A stretch of 64,000 nt of DNA. Origin: JAEUIE01 sp047602475 (lineage in GTDB: Bacteria; Planctomycetota; Planctomycetia; Gemmatales; HRBIN36). Numbering within the stretch: position 1 is the first letter of the stretch; every line of letters starts with the position of its first letter. Under the pieces are notes generated by a model. That model did not search any database and was not told where the DNA came from. It saw only the letters and a list, made by a program, of their open reading frames with translations. The translations under genes and the position numbers were made by a program. Location of the stretch: NCBI GenBank assembly GCA_047602475.1, contig JASGHE010000002.1, forward strand, positions 1,860,001-1,924,000, read 5' to 3'. Positions 8,699 to 17,591 of this stretch are shown here, piece after piece.

Positions 8699-10248
8699 CT
8701 ACGCCCCAGCAGGGTCCTTGCCCCCCACCCAAGGCCCGCCCAGCTTCTGGTACTCCTTCGGCACCAGCAGGTTGACCTTCGGATCACCCGTATACCCGGC
8801 CACTTCGTTCGGCTTGCCTCTCGCCTTGCTCCGCTTCTCCCAGTTGGCGGCCCACGAGCCGTTGCCTTCGACAGGCTTGCGCAGTTCCTTGTTCCAGAAC
8901 ATCACCTGGCTCTGGCGGTAACTCTGCACACCCAGATTCACCGTGGTGAAGGCGGCAGCACCAACTCAGCGTTGCTCAGAGTGGCATGATTGCGAGCCCG
9001 GCAGCATTCGAGGAAGTCTTCCCACAAGGCATACGTATCGGTGTTGTAGCTGTACTTCCGTTTCGGGCCGGCATCGACCATCGGGCTGGCGACGAAGTTG
9101 CCCGAAACATCTTCCTTCATCTTGGGTACAGCGGGGCCGCCCTTGCCGAGATCCTGAGGCAGCACCTCGTAACCCATAGCGAAGTTCTTGCGCGTGAACT
9201 TCAGCGTGCCGAGGTGGCCACGGATGACTTCCTCAATCGGGTAGTCGTTGATCATCGTCGCCATGATGACGAGCTGGCAGCCTTCATCGTAATCAGCAAC
9301 AACCGCAGCGACATCAGGCACATCGCGGCCATCGTATTCGAGGTAGAGGCCGCCCGAACCGGTGACACGGGCCGGGTACTTCACACCCATCGCTGCGATC
9401 ATGTGGGTGGTCTGATGCACGAACAGATCAGTAAACATGCCGCCGCCGAACGGCCAGTAACAGCGCCACTGACCGTACACAGCCCGGTCGAACGGCTGTT
9501 CTTCGGGCTTGGGGCCGATCGTCACGCCGTTGACGTTGTACTTGTAGCCGAGGAACTGATCCCAATCGATCGTCTTGGGGTTCATGTCCTTGGTCAGCTT
9601 GTAGTACCGCCACTGTCCTTCGAGGGAGTTGCGGTAGTAGCTGGTCTGAGCCTGGGCGACGTGGCCGATGCCACCCTGCTTGATGTACTCGTTCGCCATC
9701 CGCCAGATGGGGTTGGCCATCGACTGCACGCCGACCGACATCACCCGGTTGTGTTTCTTCTGAGCATCGACGACAGCATGAGCCTCTTCAATGGTGCGGG
9801 TCATCGGCTTTTCGCAATAGACATCTTTGCCTGCGGCCATGGCATCGATCGACATCTTGGCGTGCCAGTGATCCGGGGCAGCAATGCAGGCGACATCGAC
9901 GTCCTTGTTATCGAGCAGTTGCTGGTAGTTCTTGGTGACAACCTTCTTGTCGTCGGGGTTGATCTTCAGCGCCTCAGCAGCGGGGTAGAGGCCACGATTG
10001 ACTTCTTTATTACCATCCCAAACATCGCACACGCCGACAGCCCGCACTGGCTTGCCTTCGCCTACCATGATGTTGATGATCTTGATGTGCGATTCCATCA
10101 TGCGTCCGCCGGTGCCGAGAAAGGCGATGCCGATCTTCTCGTTGGCCCCGACGACATTGCTGTAACTCTTGGCCGGCAACGACATTGCCGCCGCCGTCGC
10201 TCCGACAGCAGCAGTCCCCAAAAAGCCTCGGCGGTTGATCTCTGACAT
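8699..10248 (-). CDS. Tat-exported Gfo/Idh/MocA family oxidoreductase, one frame break
   Basis: A twin-arginine signal (NRRGFLGTAAVGATAAAMSL) leads into a Rossmann NAD(P)-binding domain (IGIAFLGTGGR), the family EKP motif (CEKPMTRTIEEA) at about residue 137, and the alpha/beta C-terminal domain. Planctomycetes carry many such exported sugar-type dehydrogenases; the substrate cannot be read from sequence. The frame starting at 10248 stops at 8938. The family C-terminus (NLGVQSYRQSQVMFWNKELR) continues in another frame to a TAG at 8699. Adding one G to the run read as CC on the plus strand at 8961-8962 restores a continuous reading ...NAELGAAAFTTVNLG..., so this is a one-base deletion in a short homopolymer. 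The full product would be about 516 residues. Confidence 0.88.
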
Positions 10249-10462
10249 GGGTCACTCCATTTCGATGTGTCAATAAACAGTGGCAGGTGAAGGTAGCAGG
10301 TGTGCATCGTTGCATGGAGCCATGGCAGGGGTTATCGGTACTCCGATGCCCCCTGCTGCACATGCAGGACGATGGCAATATTATGGCAGATGGAAAACGA
10401 AATGCTACAGCAATGTTGGGAGAGAGTTGGGAGTCGTGAGTGGAGAGTTGGGGTGTCTGGTT

Positions 10463-10694
10463 CCCCTCTCCCTCCCAGGGAGAGGGGTTAGGGGTTAGGG
10501 GTGAGGGGTTCCTCAATCGAGATCACCCATGCTGTCTGGTTCCCTCTACCCCGGAGGGAGAGGGTTAGGGTGAGGGGGTCGATGATCGAGCTCATCCCCG
10601 TTGGTATTTTTTCTTAGCGACTCACCCTGGTTCTCAACCGGGTAACATCGATCTAGAACCCCTCACCCCCAGCCCCTCTCCCGAGAGGGAGAGG
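10463..10694. repeat. Dispersed inverted-repeat element, copy 4, composite
   Basis: This copy has three arms: CCCCTCTCCCTCCCAGGG at 10463, a middle CTCTACCCCGGAGGGAGAG near 10545, and the closing CCCCTCTCCCGAGAGGGAG at 10675-10694. The centre (GGTTCTCAACCGGGTAACATCGATC) is the reverse complement of the ACCCGGTTGAGAACC core of the other copies, so this copy lies in the opposite orientation. It fills most of 10249-10829; nothing else gene-like is seen there. Confidence 0.8.
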
Positions 10695-10925
10695 AAAGAA
10701 AAACACAATCCTGGTCATCCCATTTCTCCTTAAACACCTCATCCCCTGTCACAGCTTACCAACTCACGTGTATAGGTCTCTGTCCGGCAAACGTTCATTT
10801 CGCGAGCCGTTCATTGACATCACGGCTGGTTGAACTACCATTGGGTAGCCTCCATCCGTACAGGCATGCATGATCATGGATGCCTGATCACCATTCCTCA
10901 GCCACCTCTGTACGGAGTTCGCCTC

Positions 10926-12710
10926 ATGTTACGACGCACCACTCACGGCGCACGCTTCGCCAGGCTCCTGCTCGAATCGCTCGAAGATCGATTGACGCCG
11001 TCGTGGTCCAGCGTGCCACCCTCGCTGATAGCTGTTCCCGCCTCGTCCACTGCCGTGGTGCAGAACAGCCAGGGTGATGCGACCGGCAACGCCAGTGTCG
11101 CCGCCACCGAAATCGACTGGTATCGTTTCACCGCCCTCGCCTCCGGGTCAGCAACCTTCCAGGCCCTCACTCCGAGCAGCAATCTCGATACCGTGGCAGC
11201 GCTCTACAGTTCCAGCGGCTCCCGACTTGCCTACAACGACGACATCAGCACTTCTAATCGAGACAGTCGCTTCACTGTCAACCTCGCCGCCGGCCAGACC
11301 TACTACTTCGGCGTGACCAACTATTCGGGTTCCGGTGCCGGGTCGTACACCTGGAGTATCGACGGGGCAGGGGCCGCCACCGCGCCCACCGACGACAGCT
11401 ACGAAAACAACGACACCCTTAGCACTGCCAGCAACCTGGGTACGCTGGCCGCCACCAGCACCATCAATAACCTGGTGATGGCTGACAGCAACGACTGGTA
11501 CCGCTTCACTCTCTCCTCCGCCGCCGGCAGCAATGGTTCCGTCGCCATCAGTTCCACCTCCACCCAGGGCGATCTCGATCTGGAACTTTACAACTCGGCA
11601 GGCACCCGTATCAGCGTTTCCGAGGGATCCACCAATAACGAATCCCTGTCACTCAGCGGTGTCGCGGCAGGCACCTATTATGTGCATGTGATCGGTTGGC
11701 AGAATTTGGTCACTCCCAATTACAGCATGGTGATCACGCCCGGCAGCGGCGGCACCACTCCGCCGCCTACCACCGGCGGGTTCTCCATTCAGCTTCGCAT
11801 GACGGGCCTGACTGCCTCGCAACAGGCCATCTTCCAGCAGGCGGCAGATCGATGGGCACAGATCATCATCGGTGATCTGCCTAATGCCACCTACAACGGT
11901 GTAGCGGTGGACGACCTGCTGATTGACGCATCAGCCACCACCATTGATGGGGCAGGCGGCATCCTCGGCCAGGCTGGCCCGGATCGCTTCCGCAGCGGCA
12001 CCTCCATTCCCTATCACGGCTCGATGGAGTTTGATACCGCCGACCTCGCCAACCTTCAGGCCGGCGGCGGGCTGATCTACACCGTCATGCACGAGATGGG
12101 CCACGTCCTGGGCATCGGCACCATCTGGGGTACCCGTGGCCTGCTCAGCGGGGCCGGCGGTTCCAACCCGATCTTCACCGGCGCCCAGGCGACCGCTCAG
12201 TACAACGCCATCTTCGGCACCAATGCCACCGGCGTACCTGTCGAAAACACCGGCGGCTCCGGCACACGAGACAGCCACTGGCGCGAATCCACCTTCGGCA
12301 ACGAACTTATGACCGGCTGGCTCAACAACGGCGTCAACCCGCTGAGCCGAGTCACCGTCGCCTCACTGGCCGATCTCGGCTACCAGGTCGATATCACCAA
12401 AGCCGACAGCTACACCCGCCCCGGCGGCAGCCTGCTCGGTGGCAGTGGAGGCAACGGCGGCGGAGCCTCACTACGATCCGCCCTGATCGCCCAGTCGCAA
12501 GGTTCCCTCCTCAACCGCTGGACGGAACTAGTCAATCAACTTCTCGCCGTGAGTGTGAATCACTCATCCGCCAGCCCCAGCATCCAGCAACAAACCAAGG
12601 TCTCCGACGAAGCCTTCCTGACTACTTCTTACAACAAGCCCACCCAATCCCCCGCCACTCTTCAAGAGATCAGCAACGCCCTGAAGCTTGATCTTTCGTT
12701 GAAGGCGTAG
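10926..12710 (+). CDS. Secreted leishmanolysin/metzincin-like zinc protease with PPC domains
   Basis: I place the start at the ATG at 10926 (MLRRTTHGARFARLLLESL) because the LESLEDRLTPS motif common at the N-terminus of exported Gemmataceae proteins then sits about 25 residues in. An in-frame upstream ATG exists at 10830. Two bacterial pre-peptidase C-terminal (PPC) beta-sandwich domains follow, at about residues 30-150 and 165-270 (DWYRFTL, GTYYVHVIG). The catalytic domain, from about 290, has the zinc motif HEMGHVLGIG and further down HWRESTFGNELMTGW, the Met-turn region of leishmanolysin-like peptidases. A Gly/Ser-rich linker and a ~75-residue tail end the protein. It probably degrades extracellular protein. 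It stands alone between repeat clusters. Confidence 0.85.
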   Translation: MLRRTTHGARFARLLLESLEDRLTPSWSSVPPSLIAVPASSTAVVQNSQGDATGNASVAATEIDWYRFTALASGSATFQALTPSSNLDTVAALYSSSGSRLAYNDDISTSNRDSRFTVNLAAGQTYYFGVTNYSGSGAGSYTWSIDGAGAATAPTDDSYENNDTLSTASNLGTLAATSTINNLVMADSNDWYRFTLSSAAGSNGSVAISSTSTQGDLDLELYNSAGTRISVSEGSTNNESLSLSGVAAGTYYVHVIGWQNLVTPNYSMVITPGSGGTTPPPTTGGFSIQLRMTGLTASQQAIFQQAADRWAQIIIGDLPNATYNGVAVDDLLIDASATTIDGAGGILGQAGPDRFRSGTSIPYHGSMEFDTADLANLQAGGGLIYTVMHEMGHVLGIGTIWGTRGLLSGAGGSNPIFTGAQATAQYNAIFGTNATGVPVENTGGSGTRDSHWRESTFGNELMTGWLNNGVNPLSRVTVASLADLGYQVDITKADSYTRPGGSLLGGSGGNGGGASLRSALIAQSQGSLLNRWTELVNQLLAVSVNHSSASPSIQQQTKVSDEAFLTTSYNKPTQSPATLQEISNALKLDLSLKA

Positions 12711-12800
12711 GTGAGTTAGGTTCGCAACGACCATTCTACCAACCGACGTGCCAGACAGTTGCCCCTGCATCTCTGATCCCAACGGGATTACCTGTGACAG

Positions 12801-12963
12801 CCCAGCACTTCAGTGCTGGGTTAACACAAAGCAACGCCCTCTGGTCCCGAAGGGACTACCTAGGTCGCTTGCAATAGGTAGTCCCTACAGGACCACGGTA
12901 CTGATAGTCACTCTTACCCAGGACTAAAAGTCCTGGGCTATCACAGGTCGTCCTTTCAGGACG
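12801..12963. repeat. Array of four different palindromes
   Basis: In order: CCCAGCACTTCAGTGCTGGG (12801-12820); a long stem from GGTCCCGAAGGGACTACCTA to TAGGTAGTCCCTACAGGACC (12843-12895); CCCAGGACTAAAAGTCCTGG (12918-12938); and CGTCCTTTCAGGACG (12949-12963). None encodes protein. With the next repeat they account for the 12711-13126 gap. Confidence 0.75.
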
Positions 12964-13047
12964 AGGTGGCTACCTCAACTCGCTACTATTGAATCCTATC
13001 TCACTCCTGATGCTGTGCCGTCTTCACTTGCAAATGGTGTCGTCACC

Positions 13048-13119
13048 ATGACAGCCTAAAGCGCCAACGAGGGGGGCTGCGTTTGCACGCGCCGCCTCGC
13101 TGGCGCTTCAGGCTGTCAT
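13048..13119. repeat. Imperfect palindrome, ATGACAGCCT ends
   Basis: ATGACAGCCTAAAGCGCCAA and its inverted partner TGGCGCTTCAGGCTGTCAT bracket a GC-rich centre. It lies 7 bases past the stop of the Gly-rich protein gene, so it could also stop transcription. Confidence 0.7.
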
Positions 13120-13126
13120 CGCTGGC

Positions 13127-14302
13127 CTACTGCCCTTCCTTCGGCTTATCCATCCGCACCAGGCTGTATTGCTGGGTGTTTCCTTTGCCGTAGTGAACGA
13201 GCATCGTCGTTTCGGGTTTGGTGAGATTGGCGATGCCGGCTTCGTAGACGGTGCCTTTCTGATCGCCCACCGTCCAGGCGGCTCGTTCCGACTTGGTGCC
13301 CACGCAGCCATACACCGTTTGCGTGTTGTCGCTCGTGGTGTTGTAGTAGGTTCCACGGATCACGCCATCTTTGTTGATCGCCAGTTGGAAGATATCGGTG
13401 GCGTTCTGCTGTTGATCGTTCTTGATGATGCCGAACACGCCGAGAGACATCCAGTTGCCGTCCTTGGTGACGTTGGCTGTTCGCCCAGCCTCGGCGATGG
13501 CAGCCGCCTGCTGAGCGTAGGCATCTTGCGTTCCGACGTTGTCGCCGTTGATGTAGACATCGCTGCCTTGATAGACGACCGAGGTGCCATAGTCGTAGTA
13601 GGCCAGAGTATCAGGGAAGGAGGTATAAGCAGAGAGAGCCGCCCATGTGGGATAATTCCAAGCTGCTCCAGCGCCCCAACCCGTGGCGTACCAGGCGTTG
13701 GGATAGCGGCCATACCAGTTGGGACCAAAGGCACCGTAGTAGCCGAAGCCGTTGCGCACGGCACCCGCTTGTGCGTAAAAGGCCGTCGATGGTTGGTGAT
13801 AGGTACCCAGGCCGGCGTAGCCGACGCCCACTCCCGGCGCACCATAACGTCCATAAGCTCCACCGGCTGCACCTCCACCGTAGCCGGTACGGAAGCCATC
13901 GCCATAACCGGTGCCCAGCGGTCGTTGTTCTTCCCCGCCGCGTCCATTGCCATAACCGGTGCGGAGTCCATCGCCCTCGCCGGTGCGTGCCGTGCCGCCG
14001 AAGCCGGTGCCGAGCCGTGGCTGTTCGCCGCCGAAGCCGCCGAACCCACCGCCGTAGCCAGTGCGGAAGCCGTCGCCATATCCAGTGGCCCGGTCACCGC
14101 CGTAACCGGTGCGGGCCATTCCGCCATAGCCCGTGCCGAGTCTTGCTTGCTCGCCACCATAGCCGCCGCTGAAACCGCCCCGGTAGCCGCCCCCAAAGTC
14201 GCCCCGGAATCCGCCGCCGCCTCGGCCACGTTGAGCGAGGAGATCAGGGGTATACACAAAAGAGAGAGCTGCTACTGCCAGTGTCATCAGAGTTCGTTTC
14301 AT
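13127..14302 (-). CDS. Secreted Gly/Tyr/Arg-rich repeat protein
   Basis: A signal peptide (MKRTLMTLAVAALSFVYTPD, cut near LLAQ) precedes ~130 residues of low-complexity Gly/Tyr/Arg sequence. It is built on repeats of the form GTGYGGxARTGYGG and GYGDGFRTGYGGG. A Tyr/Ala/Trp-rich segment follows (YYGAFGPNWYGRYPNAWYAT). The last ~140 residues look like a compact globular domain (WMSLGVFGIIKNDQQQNATD ... KSERAAWTVGDQKGTVYEAG). I do not recognise the family. The composition suggests an extracellular or cell-envelope protein. It lies 57 bases behind the SnoaL-like gene on the same strand, so the two may be co-transcribed. Confidence 0.8.
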   Translation of the reverse strand: MKRTLMTLAVAALSFVYTPDLLAQRGRGGGGFRGDFGGGYRGGFSGGYGGEQARLGTGYGGMARTGYGGDRATGYGDGFRTGYGGGFGGFGGEQPRLGTGFGGTARTGEGDGLRTGYGNGRGGEEQRPLGTGYGDGFRTGYGGGAAGGAYGRYGAPGVGVGYAGLGTYHQPSTAFYAQAGAVRNGFGYYGAFGPNWYGRYPNAWYATGWGAGAAWNYPTWAALSAYTSFPDTLAYYDYGTSVVYQGSDVYINGDNVGTQDAYAQQAAAIAEAGRTANVTKDGNWMSLGVFGIIKNDQQQNATDIFQLAINKDGVIRGTYYNTTSDNTQTVYGCVGTKSERAAWTVGDQKGTVYEAGIANLTKPETTMLVHYGKGNTQQYSLVRMDKPKEGQ

Positions 14303-14359
14303 GATCAGTACCTTCCGTTATGCTGTGTTGTTCGTTGGAGAATGATTCAAGGGAGGTGG

Positions 14360-15280
14360 TTAGCGACTGGCTTTCACACGAGTCACCTTGATGGGTGGCA
14401 GATCGGAGACCAGATCATTGCCAAACCGAAGATTGACCGGCTGCCAGGTGATCGTGTCGTTGTTCACACGGTGCAAAAGGTTCTTGGCTCCCAGAGCGCC
14501 GCCATCGGCGAGCACACCCCTGGTCTCGAAGGCCCAGGTATCGCCGTCTCGAGTGCAGTGGCCCTGTGCGAAGCCGCCATCCGATTCAAAGATCCAGATG
14601 TGCAGTTCGCCGGAAGTGGGATCGAGGCCGATGATCTGCATGGCCGAGACGGTGCGATCTTTCTGGCGCATGGTGATGTTGCCTCGGATGAAGGCCTTGT
14701 GCCCGATCCATTCATAGGTCGTTTGCATCTCGGCGTCTTTGCTCTTGGCCTGCCAACTGCCGATGAGCCAATCCAGGTCACGGAGCGCATCAGACTCTTG
14801 TGCCCATTCACGGATGCTGGAGATGTTCCACTTGCCGTCTTCCTTGACGAACTGCAGGCTGTAGCGCTGCGAGATCGGGGCCTGAGCTCGGATCGTGGTT
14901 TTCATCACGCCATCTTCGGTAGCGGTGACGCTGGAAGTGAACCGCAGCGCCGCCTGTTCGAGGGCAATCTTGTGTCCGGGGCTTTTGGTGAAGCTGGCGG
15001 TGATGGCGTCCTGCAGAGCCTTGCGGCCACGGATGGGCGGGGCATCGTCTGGAACCAACTCAGCTCCTTCGGTCAGGAAAGTTGCTGCCTTGGAGCTGTC
15101 CCCCTTCTCAAAGGCTTCGACGAAACTCTTGACCGTGGCACGAATCGCATCACGATCTGCCTGTCGGTCGGACGCATCCTGCGGAGCCGTCGGCTTTTCG
15201 CCGGCGCTCAGCAAACCATAGCCCAGTATGGTGAGTATCACGGTGAGGATCATCCACTGCCTTCTACTGCTCATGTTCAT
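14360..15280 (-). CDS. Exported SnoaL/DUF4440-like (SgcJ/EcaC family) protein
   Basis: An N-terminal hydrophobic export segment (WMILTVILTILGYGLLSAG) is followed by an NTF2-fold SnoaL-like domain. Its opening pattern (DAIRATVKSFVEAFEKGDSS, then FLTEGAELVPDDAPPIRGRK) matches the SgcJ/EcaC/DUF4440 group. A second ~130-residue domain (DWLIGSWQAKSKDAEMQTTY ... HIWIFESDGGFAQG) resembles a lipocalin-like or DUF1579-like unit. I start at the Met codon at 15280; ATG at 15274 and 15316 are also in frame. Its function is unknown; NTF2-fold proteins of this kind often bind small molecules rather than act as oxidoreductases. Confidence 0.78.
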   Translation of the reverse strand: MNMSSRRQWMILTVILTILGYGLLSAGEKPTAPQDASDRQADRDAIRATVKSFVEAFEKGDSSKAATFLTEGAELVPDDAPPIRGRKALQDAITASFTKSPGHKIALEQAALRFTSSVTATEDGVMKTTIRAQAPISQRYSLQFVKEDGKWNISSIREWAQESDALRDLDWLIGSWQAKSKDAEMQTTYEWIGHKAFIRGNITMRQKDRTVSAMQIIGLDPTSGELHIWIFESDGGFAQGHCTRDGDTWAFETRGVLADGGALGAKNLLHRVNNDTITWQPVNLRFGNDLVSDLPPIKVTRVKASR

Positions 15281-15388
15281 CTCCAGAACGGGCTTCCTGG
15301 TCGAGGCCCTCTTCAAAATAGGTCAGACAATAATTTAGACGGTGAAATAGTCACTGTAAACGAGAAAGAGTGCAGAAAACCTGCAATA

Positions 15389-15464
15389 GTAGCTGAAGTG
15401 GCGAGACTTCAGTGCGGAGAGTTTATCCATGTCACCGAATCTGAAGTCTCACGACTTCAGCTAC
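15389..15464. repeat. Palindromic repeat GTAGCTGAAGT...ACTTCAGCTAC
   Basis: GTAGCTGAAGTGGCGAGACT begins an arm that is matched, inverted, by CTGAAGTCTCACGACTTCAG then CTAC at the other end. The two 24-base arms differ at only three or four positions. It ends 3 bases before the stop of the DUF4129 gene. Confidence 0.75.
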
Positions 15465-15466
15465 GA

Positions 15467-17543
15467 TCAAGAAGTAACTGTCCCCACCCGTTGCCAGAAG
15501 TTGCGCAGGATGGCTTCGCTGCTGCTGGGGGTATTCACTTTGGCGTAGGTGACGACCGAATAGAGATCAGCCAGCTTGCGGATGTCCTGGTGAGCGTGCT
15601 TGAACGATTCGCCGAGCCGCTGCGCGAACTCGGTGGCGGTTTCCTGAGGCTGACGGCCGAGCTTCTGTTCATAAGCCCACGAATGCAGGGCAGCGAAGCT
15701 GTACCGAATCATCTCGTCCATCGACCGGAAGTTGTTCGGATGGTTGAGCGGGTTGCTGAACCAGGCGAAGGGCTTGGGAGGCAAGTTCGATTCGGGATCG
15801 GGAATCTCGTCGGCTTGCAGTTCATCCTGCTTCTTGGGCAACAGGTTCTGCCACCAGGCGACGATGTCCCGCCAGATTTGCTTGAGCGCTTCCCAGAGTT
15901 GCCTGCCCCATTTCCAGAGAGCGAAGAGAACGCCGACGAGCACCAGGCCGTACATGATCCACTTCAGCCAATCGAACGACGAGGGAGTTGGCGGCGTGGT
16001 CGATTGTTGAGGCGGCGGAGGCGGGGGTGGATTGCCATCACCGTTACGTTCCTGTTGTTGCTGGTTGGCCTGGCGTTGTTCTTCGTTGCCTTGCTTATCT
16101 TTCTCGGGATCGTTGCCGCCCTCCTTGCCTTGACCTTTGTCGTTCTCGTTCTTCTCGTTGCCTTCGCCCGATTGGTCTTTGCCGTTCTCGCCATCCTTGC
16201 CCGGTTCCTTGCCGGAGCCTTTTCTGGTTGTCGCCCTGTTTGCCCTGTCCTTTGCTGTTAGTCTTTTGATTGCCTCCGTTACCCTGGCCTTGCTTGCCAT
16301 CCTTACTGCCTTCCCCTTGCTGATTATCGGAACTGTTCTTGCCGTTATTAGACTTCGACGAACCCTGGCTGCCTTGTTTGCCCTGTGCTTGCTTACCTTG
16401 TCCCTGCTTGCCTTGTCCGGAACTTTCGTTCTTGCCTTGTCCCTCACCCTGGCTGCCATCTTTCTGCCTACTCTGTCCCGGTTGACCGCTCTTATCCGGT
16501 GTGCCCTGGGCCTGATTGCCTTGCTGGTTCTGTTGCCTGCCGGGCTGGTTCTTTCCCTGCTGGTTGCCTTGTCCCTTGAAGTGATCGGGTTCATTCTTGT
16601 TCTTTGGCCCAGTGCCGGGATCGTCACTCTTGCCGCTACTGCCTTCAAAGAAATGAGTCTTGTTGGCGTCACGCTCTTTGGAAGTTGCCCAGCCGAGCAG
16701 TTGCGAGACGTGATATTCGGCTTCCGGTCTTGGCAGCAGTACCGCACTCAAGACCATCAAGGCCAGAATCATGGCCGTGCCCAGCCCGAGCCAGAGGGCG
16801 GTCATCGAGGCGGGCATCTGCAACCGCCTGCCACGAAGATAGCGCCGAAGACCAAGGAAGCTGGTGGTAAGCAACATCCCCAGACCGCAGCCGACGTAAA
16901 TGGTGAGCATCCAGAAGGCATAACGCCTGCCTTCGATGTTGCTGGCAGGGATCATTGCCTGGCCGACGCCAAAGAGGGGCAGGGCGGCCAGCGAGAAGTA
17001 GACCACCATCAAGCCCGGCTTCTTCTTCCGCTGCTCTTCTTTGCGGTCAGCCTGATAACGATCAAACCAGTCAGCCGACTTGGTCTTTCGAGTCGCTCCA
17101 TCCTGAGGTTCAGATGCCTGGGTATCGAGCAATCCGCCGCCATCATCTTCCTCCTCATCGTCCCAGGTCGAATCCTGGGTGAGTTTGTGAGCGCTCCACC
17201 AGATGATGGACATCAGGCTGAAAGGGATAAGCCAGCCAAACCCGCCGAGCGCGTTTTTAGGAATGTCAACGAATCGGACCATGGCCATGCCGGCGGCGAT
17301 AGCCAGGGCAATGCCATAGAGGCCGGCCCGTTCGGAGATGTCACCCCGCATGGAGATGCGGGCGATGAGCACGGTGCCAACAATGAAGAAGAACAGAATC
17401 CACTTCATCTGCCCCATGTAGGCCCCAGAGTAGGCCAGTTCGAGGAGGAAGAAGCAGAGCGAAACGAGCAAGCCGATGAGCAGGCCCGGCATGACGCCGC
17501 CTACGACATAGTCCGCCAGGGTTTTATCGAGACGCTTGGCCAT
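15467..17543 (-). CDS. Membrane protein with low-complexity linker and C-terminal DUF4129 domain, one frame break
   Basis: The N-terminal ~270 residues hold several membrane helices (VVGGVMPGLLIGLLVSLCFF, MKWILFFFIVGTVLIARI, FWMLTIYVGCGLGMLLTTSF, LGLGTAMILALMVLSAVLL). Next is ~170 residues of Gln/Gly/Lys/Asn-rich repeat, then a TM segment (WLKWIMYGLVLVGVLFALWK). Last comes the cytoplasmic DUF4129 domain (SWAYEQKLGRQPQETATEFA) often found in transglutaminase-like membrane proteins of envelope clusters. The frame changes inside the linker. Reducing the T-run at 16220-16223 (four to three) joins NQK directly to GSGKEPGKDG, so I read this as one protein of about 690 residues. It follows no obvious partner; a MoxR/DUF58 cluster, usual for this family, is not in view. 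Confidence 0.82.
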
Positions 17544-17591
17544 GAGTCTATTGTGATCTATTCAAACGCAGAAAGCCAGTGTGATACACTA

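Noticed and set aside
8986..10245. 419-residue open frame antisense to the MocA gene
   Set aside because: The minus strand carries the Tat signal, Rossmann motif and EKP motif; the plus-strand frame has none.
16200..16240. Programmed frameshift in the DUF4129 gene
   Set aside because: The break is in a short A/T run in a low-complexity linker with no slippery heptamer or pseudoknot seen, and many other genes in the window have similar one-base breaks.
13169..16261. 1030-residue open frame on the plus strand
   Set aside because: It runs antisense to three genes with signal peptides, domains and family motifs on the minus strand. Its own product is low in family character and spans intergenic palindromes. 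It is a shadow of the GC-rich codon pattern.
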